From the NCBI RefSeq assembly GCF_000816085.1, contig NZ_CP008747.1, positions 372,001 to 436,000 of the forward strand: DNA of 64,000 nucleotides, given 5' to 3'. The translations under genes and the position numbers were made by a program. The first letter of the stretch is position 1; every line of letters begins with the position of its first letter. Positions 45,941-56,205 of this stretch are shown in pieces. Below the pieces are notes generated by a model. That model was not told the origin of the DNA and made no database searches. It worked only from the letters and a program-made list of their open reading frames with translations. This DNA is from Staphylococcus hyicus. GTDB taxonomy: Bacteria; Bacillota; Bacilli; Staphylococcales; Staphylococcaceae.

Positions 45941-48115
45941 CTATTTGCTTTTTTTCATAATTTCGTTATATATCATATCTCCGATAATCTGAGAGGCTTG
46001 GCCATTTTCGATGGAGCAAAAGCGATTATAAAAAGCATCAATATTAGGCGCATATTGAGATTTAATGTGATCTAATTGTTTTAATCCTTGAATGAGCTCA
46101 TCAGGTTTTGTATAGATTGGACCTGGTAAATCTTTATGATAATCAATATAGAAACCGCGTAAACTTTTACCATATTTTTCAATGTCATAGGCAAAGAAAA
46201 ATTGCGGTTTTTTTAATATGCCGTAATCAAACATCACTGAAGAATAATCCGTAATTAACGCATCACTAATCAAATAAAGTCTAGAGATATCGTTATAATG
46301 AGATACATCGATGGCAAAATCTTCGTAACCATTTAAATCAATTGCATTGGCAATCAAATAATGCATACGTAATAAAATTACATAGTCGTCTCCAAGTGCT
46401 GCTTGAAGTTTTGGTAAATCGATTTTAAGTTCGAATGTGTATTTACCAATATCATCATATTCATCATCTCTCCAAGTTGGCGCATACAAAAGAACCTTTT
46501 TATTTTTAGGTATACCAATTTCATTACGAATTTGTTCATGAAACGGCACATCTTTAGCGTGAGTATAAACAATGTCGTTTCTTGGATATCCAATTTCAAG
46601 TATTTTAGACGGTTCCATCCAAAACGCCGATTGAAAAATTTCAGTTGAGTAACCATTAGGAGAAATGAGGTAATCCCAACGACGTGTCGCGTAGTAAAAA
46701 TTACGTTTATATAATGATGTCGTTGTGTTCGGCATTCTAACTGTATTCATGTCGTTTGCAAGACGTTTCAATGGGGTGCCGTGCCACGTTTGAATATATG
46801 TTTGGTTGTGCTTCTTATTCAATATTAACGGCAGTCTTGCGTTTGAAACCCACACTGATGCTTTTTGATAAATATCATAATACTGTTTTGATCCTTTTTG
46901 TACTTTATGTGCGTTCCCAATACCATTTATATCCTCTGGTTGACTAAATACCCAATAATATTTCAAATTTGGATACGTGTTTGCCATATAGTTGTATATT
47001 GCCTTTGGACTATCACTGAAATTTTTTCCACCAAACGATTCAAAGACAATGACATCATCTTTTACTTTGGAAGGGCGGTCAGTCAATTTGTATTTAGAAT
47101 AGTGTTTGCTCGGTTTATTTAAAAGGATATTTTTAACTAAACGCAATTGGTAACGTCCTGTATTAACTCGAAATGCTAATTTAAACAATCCTTTAGAAAT
47201 AAGGAATAGTTCAAGCTTAAATAATGCCTTTTTCTTTATGAATTTATGTGCATTAAATGATTTTAAATAAGGTGGCAATATGTTGACATGGTGATATTTA
47301 GTTTTAATATCATATTGGCTTGGTTCTAAATGCGTATCCATAAATTGGATGAAATGTTGGATAAGACGATGTTGGATTGATTTGTTAGAACAAGCATGGA
47401 TAGCATATTGCGTCGATTTCGCTAAATCTTCTAATTTCATATCAAAAGGACGTGCACTTAAGTGATACGGGTCAAAAGGGTCAATCATTTCTCCGCTAAA
47501 GTAGTAATAGTTTCCGCTTAACATAATGCATTTATTTACATACGCTAAATAATCAACTAAAAAGGGTAGGTCTATATAAATTGCTAAATTTTCATTGAAT
47601 TGTAAGTGATGTTTAATTATGATGTCCCTTTTAAAAATAATGCTATTGATAGATTGACTTCGGATGAATGTTTTTAACAATGCTTGGGGTGAAATCGTAT
47701 TGATTTGATCAGATTGTGTTTCATATTCATTGATTAATTCTGCTTCATTAAAAGTGTGGATAGGTGTAGCTAAAATATCATTTTCTCCCATATACATCGT
47801 AAATTTTTCGATTGATGAAGGTGCGAGCCAATCATCAGCATCTAAAAACATAAAATAGGGCGTTTTAACATACTTCATTCCTATGTTTTTTGCATATGCA
47901 TGACCATGATTGGTCTCTAATTTAATATAGGTTTGATGATTAATCCAAGTTTGGTAATTGTTCATTAAACATTTTTCAGTCTCATCTGTTGATCCATCGT
48001 TGATGATGACGACATCAAAGTTTTGACTCGTTTGTGCCATTAATGATTTGATACACGTGTCGATTGTGTTACACGCATTGTAAAAAGAGATAATCACAGT
48101 TAATTGATGTTGCAT
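45941..48115 (-). CDS. GT2 glycosyltransferase fused to a TagF-type CDP-glycerol glycerophosphotransferase
   Basis: A 724-residue two-domain enzyme. Residues 1-220 are a family 2 glycosyltransferase (LTVIISFYNACNTIDTCI, NDGSTDE, and the metal-binding FLDADDWLAP). Residues about 345-724 are a TagF/TarL-like polymerase: FESFGGKNFSDSPKAIY, YIQTWHGTPLKRLAND, LISPNGYSTEIFQ, EIGYPRNDIV, LLYAPTWRDDE and the HDP-site-equivalent LITDYSSVMFDYG. The protein could add both a sugar and polyol-phosphate units, hence build a mixed teichoic-acid-like polymer at the membrane. Acceptor and donor are not known. It lies in tandem after the next gene, with a hairpin between. Confidence 0.87.
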   Translation of the reverse strand: MQHQLTVIISFYNACNTIDTCIKSLMAQTSQNFDVVIINDGSTDETEKCLMNNYQTWINHQTYIKLETNHGHAYAKNIGMKYVKTPYFMFLDADDWLAPSSIEKFTMYMGENDILATPIHTFNEAELINEYETQSDQINTISPQALLKTFIRSQSINSIIFKRDIIIKHHLQFNENLAIYIDLPFLVDYLAYVNKCIMLSGNYYYFSGEMIDPFDPYHLSARPFDMKLEDLAKSTQYAIHACSNKSIQHRLIQHFIQFMDTHLEPSQYDIKTKYHHVNILPPYLKSFNAHKFIKKKALFKLELFLISKGLFKLAFRVNTGRYQLRLVKNILLNKPSKHYSKYKLTDRPSKVKDDVIVFESFGGKNFSDSPKAIYNYMANTYPNLKYYWVFSQPEDINGIGNAHKVQKGSKQYYDIYQKASVWVSNARLPLILNKKHNQTYIQTWHGTPLKRLANDMNTVRMPNTTTSLYKRNFYYATRRWDYLISPNGYSTEIFQSAFWMEPSKILEIGYPRNDIVYTHAKDVPFHEQIRNEIGIPKNKKVLLYAPTWRDDEYDDIGKYTFELKIDLPKLQAALGDDYVILLRMHYLIANAIDLNGYEDFAIDVSHYNDISRLYLISDALITDYSSVMFDYGILKKPQFFFAYDIEKYGKSLRGFYIDYHKDLPGPIYTKPDELIQGLKQLDHIKSQYAPNIDAFYNRFCSIENGQASQIIGDMIYNEIMKKSK

Positions 48116-48137
48116 AAGTTTACCACCTTAAAAGATT

Positions 48138-48180
48138 AGAAAGTGGGATAGAAATCTCATTGATTTCAATATCCCACTCC
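48138..48180 (-). terminator. Hairpin between the two TagF-type genes
   Basis: The arms AGTGGGATA and TATCCCACT, with inner GAAATC/GATTTC, are followed on the minus strand by TTTCTAATCTTTT. It could end or attenuate transcription from the upstream gene before the GT2-TagF gene. Confidence 0.65.
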
Positions 48181-48296
48181 CTTTATCATTACTTAAATTG
48201 AAGTTCGTTTTTTAAACGAAGACGTTTTCATACTTACTTTCAACAACTTCATCATTTTATCTTATCGTAGCCGAATTTAAAACTAAGATGATGTCA

Positions 48297-51200
48297 TTAA
48301 GAATCTTTTTTAAAAAATCGTTGTACAATTTGCTGGGCAGAAGTACCTGTTTCAAAAGTACAAAAACGGTTATAGAATTTTTCGTATTTATCTTTATACG
48401 TTTTTGTTATTTCATCAATATTTAAAATACATTCTATAAGTTTGTCGTCCGTTTTGATGAGTGGTCCAGGTGCTTCTTTTTCGAAATTAAAATAAAATCC
48501 ACGAAGATTGTTTTTATAATGATCAAGGTCATACGTATAGAAAATAATAGGTTTGCGTGTATTTGCAAAATCGAACATTACAGATGAATAGTCTGTAATA
48601 CAAATATCGGAAATTAAATATAAGTCACTGATTTCATTGTAATCACCCACATTTATAGCAAAATCTTTTAAATTTTCATCAATATGTAATGCATTACTAA
48701 TGATGATATGTGGTCGTAATAATAAAATGTATTCCTGACCTAATTCTCGATACATCTTTTGTAAATCCATTTGAAGTTGAATGATGTGTTTTTTTGCTTT
48801 ATTAATTTCATCATCTCTAAAGGTTGGCGCATAAAGAATGACTTTGCGATTATCATGAATACCAATTTGTTTCTTTATATTCTCTTTTTTTAATTCGAGG
48901 TTTGAATCGTTTGTTTTATAAAAAATATCATTTCGAGGATAACCAATTTCAAGTACTTCTTTTTTAAAATTAAATGCTGATTTGAAACATGTCGTTGCAT
49001 ATGGACTTGGTGAAATTAAATAATCCCATTTTTGAATCGCACTATTTACACGATCTTTATAACCTGCATCGCGCCCTTCAAATACATTGACATCATTTAA
49101 CATTTTCTTTAATGGTGTGCCATGCCAAGTTTGTATATAGGTCGTTGCTGCTGGCTTAGAAATATAGTGTGGGAAGTTTTGATTGTTTACCCAATACTTG
49201 GCACGTGACAAGTAATAAAAATAGCTTGGCGATAGTCGTTCTACAGATTTAACATTTGGATCCGTGAATGGGTATTGCGTATTATTGACCCAAACAATCT
49301 CCATATCATTTCGATAAGCTGTTAATGCATCATATATTACTTTAGGGCTATCACTTACAGATTTGCCTACATTACTTTCAAATACTACTAAATTCTTTTT
49401 GACAGGCAGCCACTTAACTAATGCACTATTAAATTTATCCATCACTGTGAAATATTTATTGTGCTTTCTAAATCGTTTAAAGAAATGTTGACTTAAAATA
49501 TCATATTGAACTTTGTTCTTATAATATCTTAGCTGTGATCTTTTGTTAATATTTTCATAAATGCGTTGGGCGTTATTTTGATCTCTAAAGCTGTAAAACT
49601 TTCTAGAACGTGCTTTAAGCCACTCGGGAACTGTAAAGTCAGTATCAATATAATGTTGTAAAGCATGGATAAGCTCATCTTCATTATCTACAATCACACC
49701 TGGTAATTCTTCTATTAGGTTGATATGAGAAGGGTGTTTACCAAGGAATCGAGATGTGTCGAATTGGTAATATAATACCGGCTTGTCTAAGAAACTAAAG
49801 TCGAAGGCTACACTTGAGTAATCAGTAATCATTAAACTGCTTTCTTTAATTAATTGTTGAACATCAACATCACCTTGTTTAATAGATTGAATATGAGAAG
49901 GTACATTAAATAAATCTATAAAAGGTTGCATATTCGGATGTAAACAGAATAAAATTTCATAACCAAAGTCATGTAATTTTTTGAACGTTTCATTATTTAG
50001 TAAAGCATTGTATGTTTTAAGGTAATCAGAATCTTTAACAGTGAATGTACTTGTTAACCAATCTCTCCAAGTCGGAATAATCAAAAGTTGTTTTTTTGTT
50101 TGGGTTTGCTTATCAAATAACGCATCAAATCGGGATAATCCAGTCACAATAACTTGTTGTTCATCAAACTTTAAATCACGAACAACAATTTCTTTTTCAC
50201 GTTCAGAACTTGTAACAAATAAATCGACATTAAAATCTTGGAGTTGATTCCCGTTAATTTCCGTTAAGTTTTTAGTGCCTAATACACCATGTTGTAAAAA
50301 GACTTTGGTCGCTTTAACCTTCTTTGTATATACATGACTATTTGTAGGATAGAGTAACTCAGGGTGATGTGTTGAACATATATAGTCTGCTTTTAACATA
50401 ATGTCAAAATGCTCAGGTGAGCGAAAATAAATGACGTTTCCATAAGGTTCCACATTGGATCGTTCGTTTGAATCATGTTCGATGATGTAATATGCAGGGA
50501 TGTCAGGGTGATGTGTTCTTAAATATTTAAAGAAGTGAAGTCCGTTGTCTTGTGCTTTGTATGATTTTTCACCTATCACCCAAATGTGTTCAGATTTATT
50601 AAACGGTAAAGACTTAGATTTTAAGCTTTTAATGTAACTGAGATAACTCTCAACACTATAAGTATTGATTCTAAATGAGAGGTTTTTACCTTTCATCGTT
50701 AAATAAGGAGTGATGGATACTATATTATCATTATAGTCAGTAATTATTTCACCTTTAAGAAAACGCTCGGCAAGTATCCTTGGTTGCCCTATTTTGACTC
50801 TTATAGGGGTAGCATTTTCTTGAATACTTATTTCAAGAAATAAATCTAAAACATCACCAGTTTTGAAATCTTGTTTTAAAAATTGAATTAAATCTTCATA
50901 TAAATCGATTTGAAATGCAAATGACGTTGTGGCTAGTTTAATGTTTTCGCCAAATTTACGCACAGGTAAATAAACATATTGTTCATCATCTTTAAATCGA
51001 GTTCTTAAGACAATATTGGCTTTTAATAAAGTCGAGTTGATAAGCGTGAATTTACCTTCAATGTTTGCTTGTGAATTATTAAACGTCATGTTATCAATAT
51101 GTCGTCTAGCGACGTATGTATTGATAGGCAATGTATCGCTAAATGTAAAATTTAAAAACCCACCTTTCGTGACATAAGGGTATAAAGATACGCCATCACT

Positions 51201-51494
51201 TTCCACAAGTTGCAATTGTGAGAGGTGCGTCGATGGATTGGATACTTTAAGTTGATGTTGGTTTGTTAAAAGTGCATCACTTTCTTCTATTATAAGATGT
51301 ATTTTATCAAGGTTATGCTTTTTAAAGCGGCGAATGACTTCAATCAAATCAATTTCAAATTTGAATGGTTCAACAGGTAAGTACGTAATCGATTCAACTT
51401 CATTTTTTACAAATAGTTTATTGATTGTTTTCGTTGGATTTTCAAATGAAATTGTTAGTTTAGAGTCAACTTGTTTTATTTTTGTTACTGCCAT
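48297..51494 (-). CDS. Double TagF-type glycerophosphotransferase with N-terminal beta repeats
   Basis: A 1065-residue protein with three parts. Residues 1-300 are beta-rich with repeated modules (LYPYVTKGGFLNFTF; SITPYLTMKGKNLSFRI) similar to the C-terminal accessory domains of TarS-type enzymes. Residues about 310-670 form a first glycerophosphotransferase domain (VFLQHGVLGTKNLTE, VTGLSRFDALF, LLIIPTWRDWLTS, MITDYSSVAFDFSF). Residues about 700-1065 form a second (FESNVGKSVSDSPKVIY, YIQTWHGTPLKKML, EIGYPRNDIFY, ILYAPTFRDDE, CITDYSSVMFDFA). Both copies keep catalytic motifs, so primase and polymerase activities may be combined. The frame opens at 51530, but GGAGG selects ATG 51494. Divergent from the next gene. 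Confidence 0.87.
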   Translation of the reverse strand: MAVTKIKQVDSKLTISFENPTKTINKLFVKNEVESITYLPVEPFKFEIDLIEVIRRFKKHNLDKIHLIIEESDALLTNQHQLKVSNPSTHLSQLQLVESDGVSLYPYVTKGGFLNFTFSDTLPINTYVARRHIDNMTFNNSQANIEGKFTLINSTLLKANIVLRTRFKDDEQYVYLPVRKFGENIKLATTSFAFQIDLYEDLIQFLKQDFKTGDVLDLFLEISIQENATPIRVKIGQPRILAERFLKGEIITDYNDNIVSITPYLTMKGKNLSFRINTYSVESYLSYIKSLKSKSLPFNKSEHIWVIGEKSYKAQDNGLHFFKYLRTHHPDIPAYYIIEHDSNERSNVEPYGNVIYFRSPEHFDIMLKADYICSTHHPELLYPTNSHVYTKKVKATKVFLQHGVLGTKNLTEINGNQLQDFNVDLFVTSSEREKEIVVRDLKFDEQQVIVTGLSRFDALFDKQTQTKKQLLIIPTWRDWLTSTFTVKDSDYLKTYNALLNNETFKKLHDFGYEILFCLHPNMQPFIDLFNVPSHIQSIKQGDVDVQQLIKESSLMITDYSSVAFDFSFLDKPVLYYQFDTSRFLGKHPSHINLIEELPGVIVDNEDELIHALQHYIDTDFTVPEWLKARSRKFYSFRDQNNAQRIYENINKRSQLRYYKNKVQYDILSQHFFKRFRKHNKYFTVMDKFNSALVKWLPVKKNLVVFESNVGKSVSDSPKVIYDALTAYRNDMEIVWVNNTQYPFTDPNVKSVERLSPSYFYYLSRAKYWVNNQNFPHYISKPAATTYIQTWHGTPLKKMLNDVNVFEGRDAGYKDRVNSAIQKWDYLISPSPYATTCFKSAFNFKKEVLEIGYPRNDIFYKTNDSNLELKKENIKKQIGIHDNRKVILYAPTFRDDEINKAKKHIIQLQMDLQKMYRELGQEYILLLRPHIIISNALHIDENLKDFAINVGDYNEISDLYLISDICITDYSSVMFDFANTRKPIIFYTYDLDHYKNNLRGFYFNFEKEAPGPLIKTDDKLIECILNIDEITKTYKDKYEKFYNRFCTFETGTSAQQIVQRFFKKDS

Positions 51495-51600
51495 TTGGGT
51501 TGCCTCCATTTTTGGGATGTTTTCATGCAATAAGATTGCTATAATAGTATCTAATTAGATTAGAAATTTATTAGTATATTATACACGAAAGGGTTATTAC

Positions 51601-53013
51601 ATGCTAAATAAATCGAAACTGTTCACGATTATAGTTACAACTTATAACAATGAAACTTCTATTCAAAGCACGCTGGATTCTATCATTCATCAGACGTTGG
51701 ACAATAGCCACTATGAAATTATAGTTGTAGATGATTGTTCGACGGATGAAACATGGTCAATTTTACAAAAATACAAGCGAGACAATATTGTATTACATCG
51801 ACTTGAACGTAATACTGGTGGACCTTCTCAACCTAGAAATGTAGGGTTGCAACTTGCGCAAGGTAAATATGTTTATTTTCATGATGGTGATGATTGGTTA
51901 CACTCTGAAATATTAAATCACATATACGAGCAAAAAAAATGGCATAAAAGTGATGTAATCGTCGGAAAAGTTTTGAAATTCAAAAATGGCAATACTTCTG
52001 TACATGCCAAATTTATGTCGATTAAAGATCGTATCAATAATAAACCCTTAAAAATCCCATATTTATTTTATTATTTAGGGCCTGCGGGGAAGTTTATTAA
52101 AAAAGACTTGTTAACTAAACATCAAATTACTTTCCCAGATGATACACATTTCGGTGAAGATAAAATATTTTTTATGAACGTATTTAAATATGCTCAAAAA
52201 GTAACGACAACGACTAAGGAAGTGACATTTTTTAATCGCTCTACAGACAATCAATCTATTGTTAGAAGTACGGACTTCTTAGAGAAACGTCGAAGTGATT
52301 TTAAATTATTTGAGGCAGTGTTAAAGGCTAAAGATAGAAAGTTTAAAGAAGCATTTATGTTAAGAGTACTAGAGTATGATTTATTGAATAATTGTAATAG
52401 CCATGTATTTTTAAAGTTAAGTGAAAAAGAGAAGCAACAAACTTTTGAAATTATTAGAGCGGTTTATACGCATAAAAAAGTGTCGCATAAATTAATTAAT
52501 AAAATAGACACTAAATATTCTGATGCTGTAGATGCCATTATGAATGATGATCTTGAAAAGTTTGTTGACTTTTTTAGATGGTATAAAAAGGAAGCGAAAG
52601 TCTATCGTATAGATAAAAAGCACGTATTAACACAAACGGATTATGACGATAAATTTCATGTGAATGTCCCTTATGCCAATTTATTAAATTTGCAAGTTAC
52701 AAAAAATAGAGTTGTCCTTCAATTAAATATTTTCAATGTTCCTGAAGAGGACATCAAAGGTCTAGTGCTAGAATCTCGTAATCAATACGACGCGTCTGTA
52801 GACATAGATGACTTTGTATATTCAAATGGCGTCATCACAATTGATCAACCAAAATCAATGTTTACGAACTTAAAGAAAGGTCTATATAATGTGTTTGTTG
52901 TTTATGATGAATATAAAGCGATAAATATAAAATATGGATTTACGAAAGAAATCGGGAATTTAACGTTCTATCCAACGATACATGGTAATCTTTCAATTAA
53001 AAAAGTGCAGTAG
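51601..53013 (+). CDS. TarS-like GT2 glycosyltransferase
   Basis: A 470-residue inverting glycosyltransferase. The catalytic domain (1-230) has FTIIVTTYNNETSIQ, VVDDCSTDETW, TGGPSQPRNVGLQLAQGKY and the DxD-like HDGDDWL; the base motif is near FGEDKIFF. The GGP-x-PRNV pattern is that of TarS and TarP, which add GlcNAc to wall teichoic acid. A helical linker (about 240-340) and a beta-rich end (340-470, closing LTFYPTIHGNLSIKKV) follow. Best inference is decoration of the polymer made by the divergent enzymes. The ribosome site is weak (AAAGGGTT). The intergenic 51495-51600 must hold both promoters. Confidence 0.82.
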   Translation: MLNKSKLFTIIVTTYNNETSIQSTLDSIIHQTLDNSHYEIIVVDDCSTDETWSILQKYKRDNIVLHRLERNTGGPSQPRNVGLQLAQGKYVYFHDGDDWLHSEILNHIYEQKKWHKSDVIVGKVLKFKNGNTSVHAKFMSIKDRINNKPLKIPYLFYYLGPAGKFIKKDLLTKHQITFPDDTHFGEDKIFFMNVFKYAQKVTTTTKEVTFFNRSTDNQSIVRSTDFLEKRRSDFKLFEAVLKAKDRKFKEAFMLRVLEYDLLNNCNSHVFLKLSEKEKQQTFEIIRAVYTHKKVSHKLINKIDTKYSDAVDAIMNDDLEKFVDFFRWYKKEAKVYRIDKKHVLTQTDYDDKFHVNVPYANLLNLQVTKNRVVLQLNIFNVPEEDIKGLVLESRNQYDASVDIDDFVYSNGVITIDQPKSMFTNLKKGLYNVFVVYDEYKAINIKYGFTKEIGNLTFYPTIHGNLSIKKVQ

Positions 53014-53100
53014 ATATTTGGTTGCGTGCGCATAGTTAAGTAAAAGTTGACCTAAATGGCATATGCCGTTTAGAAATTTAAATGGAAGAGAGTTTTGAAC

Positions 53101-54585
53101 ATGTGGGCTAAAATTCAGCAATTCCATATCGTGTTATTGATATTTTTATTTTATTTAGTTTTAAGTATCCTAATGCCATTAACCCATGATGATCTTGAAT
53201 GGGCGTCTTCATATGGGATGGAGATGCTTGCATCACATTATGAAACATTAAATGGGCGTTATTTAGGAAATACGCTAGAAGTCTTTGCGACGCGATTTAA
53301 TGTGTTACGTTATGCGTTGTATACTTTATTTTCCTTATTAATTATATTTGTCATAATTAAAAGTACGGATTCAATCATGGGCAAGCGTGAACAATCTCAT
53401 TATTTTATTTTGATTCTATTCTTATTGACGCTTCTTATTCCGCACACGATATTTAGCCAAACGAACGGGTGGTTTGCAGGATTTTTTAATTACGTCCCAG
53501 CAACAATTGCATCATTAGTTATTTTGCATTACTGTGTGAAGTTGATTAGCTATGGTAAGTTAATGTGGTGGGAAATGATCATAATGATGATTACGGCTAT
53601 TACGGGTCAATTGTTTATGGAAAATATGACGCTTTTCAATATTGCAGTGATAATCATTGCTGCTTTTATGTATTATATTAAATATCAAAAGCATCTAAAA
53701 CAATTATTGATAGCCTTAGCAAGTGCAATGGTTGGCGCGATAATCATGTTTACGAATCCTCAATACGTCAAAATATTCGGTGGGGAATCCGATTACCAAA
53801 AAGTGAGTAATGAAAATCAAGGTTTGATGAGTCGAATTGCCAATACATTATTGACCCAATTTCCTGAGCAAATTATTTATCAAAGTATTTTGATACTAAT
53901 CGTCATTGCTGGGCTCATGGTTCACCTTGTATATCGAAGTGGTGTATCGTTAAGAATAAAAGTGATACTTATAGTAGGACTTTCGATTGCGCCATTATAT
54001 ACAATTTTATTGCGAGTACCATTGGGTATTAAATTTAAGTTGCAAGATACATCAGTAGCTTTTCTTGATTTTTCTGTGGCAATGTTGTTCTATGTGGTGC
54101 TCATTGTAAGTTTGTATTACACATCAATGCCCACACGGTTAAAATCCTATGTCGTGATGTTATTATTCACAATTCCTATCATGGTAGCGCCATTACTGAT
54201 TGTGCAACCGATAGGTCCTCGAAATTTTTACTCGGTATTTATAATTTATGTTATGGTGGCATTTATACTCATACGTTATATTGATTTTAAAGGGCAAACT
54301 TTTCGTTGGATAATTCATTTATTAACGGTAACATTTGCAAGTGTATATATCATCATGTTTTTAATTATATCGATATCAGATCATATGAGGTTGGCTGCAA
54401 TACATCGTGCCGTTGAAGAAAATCCTAAGTTAACGACGTATCATATGAAGCGCTTGCCATTTGAAGCATATATGCAACGTTCTTCACCTAAAACAGACTT
54501 TCGTAAAAGGATATTTAAAGAACACTACAATATTCCACAGCGTATAAAAATAGAATTCCCCCCATCTTCAAAACCAGGGGAGTAA
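53101..54585 (+). CDS. Polytopic membrane protein, DUF6056-like
   Basis: A 494-residue protein with about 11-12 membrane helices. After the first helix comes a periplasmic-type acidic loop (MPLTHDDLEWASSYGME) followed by NGRYLGNTL, an arrangement seen in GT-C fold glycosyltransferases, where an Asp pair in the first outer loop is catalytic. A PRNFYSVF segment occurs late. It resembles DUF6056 proteins of Gram-positive surface-polysaccharide loci. It lies 87 bases after the GT2 gene, same strand. It may transfer or modify polymer units on the outer face. GGAAGAGAG supports ATG 53101; TTG 53095 is possible. Confidence 0.7.
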   Translation: MWAKIQQFHIVLLIFLFYLVLSILMPLTHDDLEWASSYGMEMLASHYETLNGRYLGNTLEVFATRFNVLRYALYTLFSLLIIFVIIKSTDSIMGKREQSHYFILILFLLTLLIPHTIFSQTNGWFAGFFNYVPATIASLVILHYCVKLISYGKLMWWEMIIMMITAITGQLFMENMTLFNIAVIIIAAFMYYIKYQKHLKQLLIALASAMVGAIIMFTNPQYVKIFGGESDYQKVSNENQGLMSRIANTLLTQFPEQIIYQSILILIVIAGLMVHLVYRSGVSLRIKVILIVGLSIAPLYTILLRVPLGIKFKLQDTSVAFLDFSVAMLFYVVLIVSLYYTSMPTRLKSYVVMLLFTIPIMVAPLLIVQPIGPRNFYSVFIIYVMVAFILIRYIDFKGQTFRWIIHLLTVTFASVYIIMFLIISISDHMRLAAIHRAVEENPKLTTYHMKRLPFEAYMQRSSPKTDFRKRIFKEHYNIPQRIKIEFPPSSKPGE

Positions 54586-54649
54586 ATTATCTCATTTTTT
54601 CGGTTATATCTTTACGCCTTATTGATTAAATCTATGTATAAAGATAAAT

Positions 54650-54699
54650 AAAAAAGCAAACAAAGTTCATGAATAAATGAATTTTGTTTGCTTTTTTGA
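54650..54699. terminator. Bidirectional terminator between the glycan locus and nagE
   Basis: The arms AAGCAAACAAAGTTCAT and ATGAATTTTGTTTGCTT surround GAATAA and have A-run and T-run flanks. Its sequence and following 30 bases resemble 16932-17000. Confidence 0.85.
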
Positions 54700-54735
54700 T
54701 TAAAGAATGGGCTATGCGCAAGCCGCCTCGTTTTT

Positions 54736-56205
54736 TTATTTTTGGTGTTGCTCCATTTGTAACTCCATTTCATCAGCAACGTGTTGAACGTGTGTACCTA
54801 TGATGACTTGAGCTTGATGTTGTCCATTTTTCACAATACCTACAGCGCCAGCTGATTTGATTTTGGATTCGTTCATAAGATGTGTATCATTTAATTCTAA
54901 GCGTAAACGTGTTGCACAATTAGTGAGTGAAACGATGTTATCTTGGCCGCCGAGCCCCTCTAGAAGTGTTGCAGCGGTTTGATAGTATTTTGATGCATGG
55001 GCTTCAGTTTCATGCGCGTTTAAATTTACTTCGGGTTCTGGAATTTCTGTTCCGCGTCCAGGTGTTTTGATATTGAATTTTACAATCATGAACCTGAAAA
55101 TGGCGTAATACAAGACGAAAAACACTAAACCTTGCAAAACGAGCATTAATGGTGTGTGGGCGATAGGGTTAATTAAAGATAAAATATAATCAATGAGGCC
55201 TGCACTAAATGAAAATCCTGCCGTCCACTGGAATGTTGCTGCGATAAATAATGATAAACCTGTTAAAAAGGCATGAATCACATATAACTGAGGTGCCACA
55301 AACATAAATGCAAATTCTATCGGCTCTGTAATACCTACAACGAATGCAGAAATCGCACCTGCCAACATTAAACTTGCGACTTGTTTTTTATTTTTAGCGT
55401 CCGCTGTATGATACATTGCAAGCGCAGCTGCGGGTACACCAAACATCATGATCGGGAAAAAACCAGCCATATAACGTCCGGTAATACCTTCTGTTCCTTT
55501 TTGACTTTGGAAATTGGCAATGTCGTTCACGCCTGCAACATCAAACCAAAATACAGCATTTAGTGCATGGTGCAAGCCAGTTGGAATCAATAGACGATTG
55601 AAAAAACCATAAAGACCAGCACCAATGGGACCCAGACCTAAAATGAATTCCCCAAAATTGACCAAGCCAGAATAAACGAACTGCCATACAAATAACAAAA
55701 TACCCGCTAAAAGGACGCTGAATAATGCAGTCATTATCGGAACGAGTCGTTTACCGCTGAAAAAAGATAGAGCAGTAGGGAGTTCAGTCGCAGCGAATTT
55801 ATTATACGCATAAGCAGCTATTAAACCGACTAAAATACCGATAAAGACATTTCCATTGTTAATATTTGTGAAACCGGCATTTACATCTTTTACTGCAATA
55901 TTTAAGTAAGCAGCGACATTCTCAGGTTTGAGCAACGTCGTTACTGTGAAAAAACCAACAACAGTCGCTAAAGCAACTGCACCATCGTTTTTCTTAGCCA
56001 TACCCAGCCCTACACCGATGGCGAAAAGCAATCCTAATTGACCAATAATCCCCATACCAGCATTAAAAAAGAATGTATACGCAGCATTCGTATTATTCGA
56101 AAATGCTGCGATGGTGTTTGCGATGGCTATTAAAATAGCAGCTGCAGGAAGAACGGCAACAGGTAGCATTAAAGATCTACCGATGCGTTGTAAAAAATTA
56201 AGCAT
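54736..56205 (-). CDS. nagE: N-acetylglucosamine PTS transporter, EIICB
   Basis: A 489-residue permease. The IIC domain (1-370) has LPVAVLPAAAILIAI, the TGLHHALNAVFWF substrate region, MAGFFPIMMFGVPAAALAMYHTA (NagE-type rather than PtsG-type) and GITEPIEFAFMFVAP with the conserved Glu. The IIB domain (about 410-489) carries phosphocysteine in TNCATRLRLEL. No IIA is fused, so a free IIA-Glc-type protein is needed. GAAGGTG selects ATG 56205; the open frame reaches 56301. Convergent with the glycan locus. Imported GlcNAc-6-P could feed wall synthesis, though that is not specific to this site. Confidence 0.9.
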   Translation of the reverse strand: MLNFLQRIGRSLMLPVAVLPAAAILIAIANTIAAFSNNTNAAYTFFFNAGMGIIGQLGLLFAIGVGLGMAKKNDGAVALATVVGFFTVTTLLKPENVAAYLNIAVKDVNAGFTNINNGNVFIGILVGLIAAYAYNKFAATELPTALSFFSGKRLVPIMTALFSVLLAGILLFVWQFVYSGLVNFGEFILGLGPIGAGLYGFFNRLLIPTGLHHALNAVFWFDVAGVNDIANFQSQKGTEGITGRYMAGFFPIMMFGVPAAALAMYHTADAKNKKQVASLMLAGAISAFVVGITEPIEFAFMFVAPQLYVIHAFLTGLSLFIAATFQWTAGFSFSAGLIDYILSLINPIAHTPLMLVLQGLVFFVLYYAIFRFMIVKFNIKTPGRGTEIPEPEVNLNAHETEAHASKYYQTAATLLEGLGGQDNIVSLTNCATRLRLELNDTHLMNESKIKSAGAVGIVKNGQHQAQVIIGTHVQHVADEMELQMEQHQK

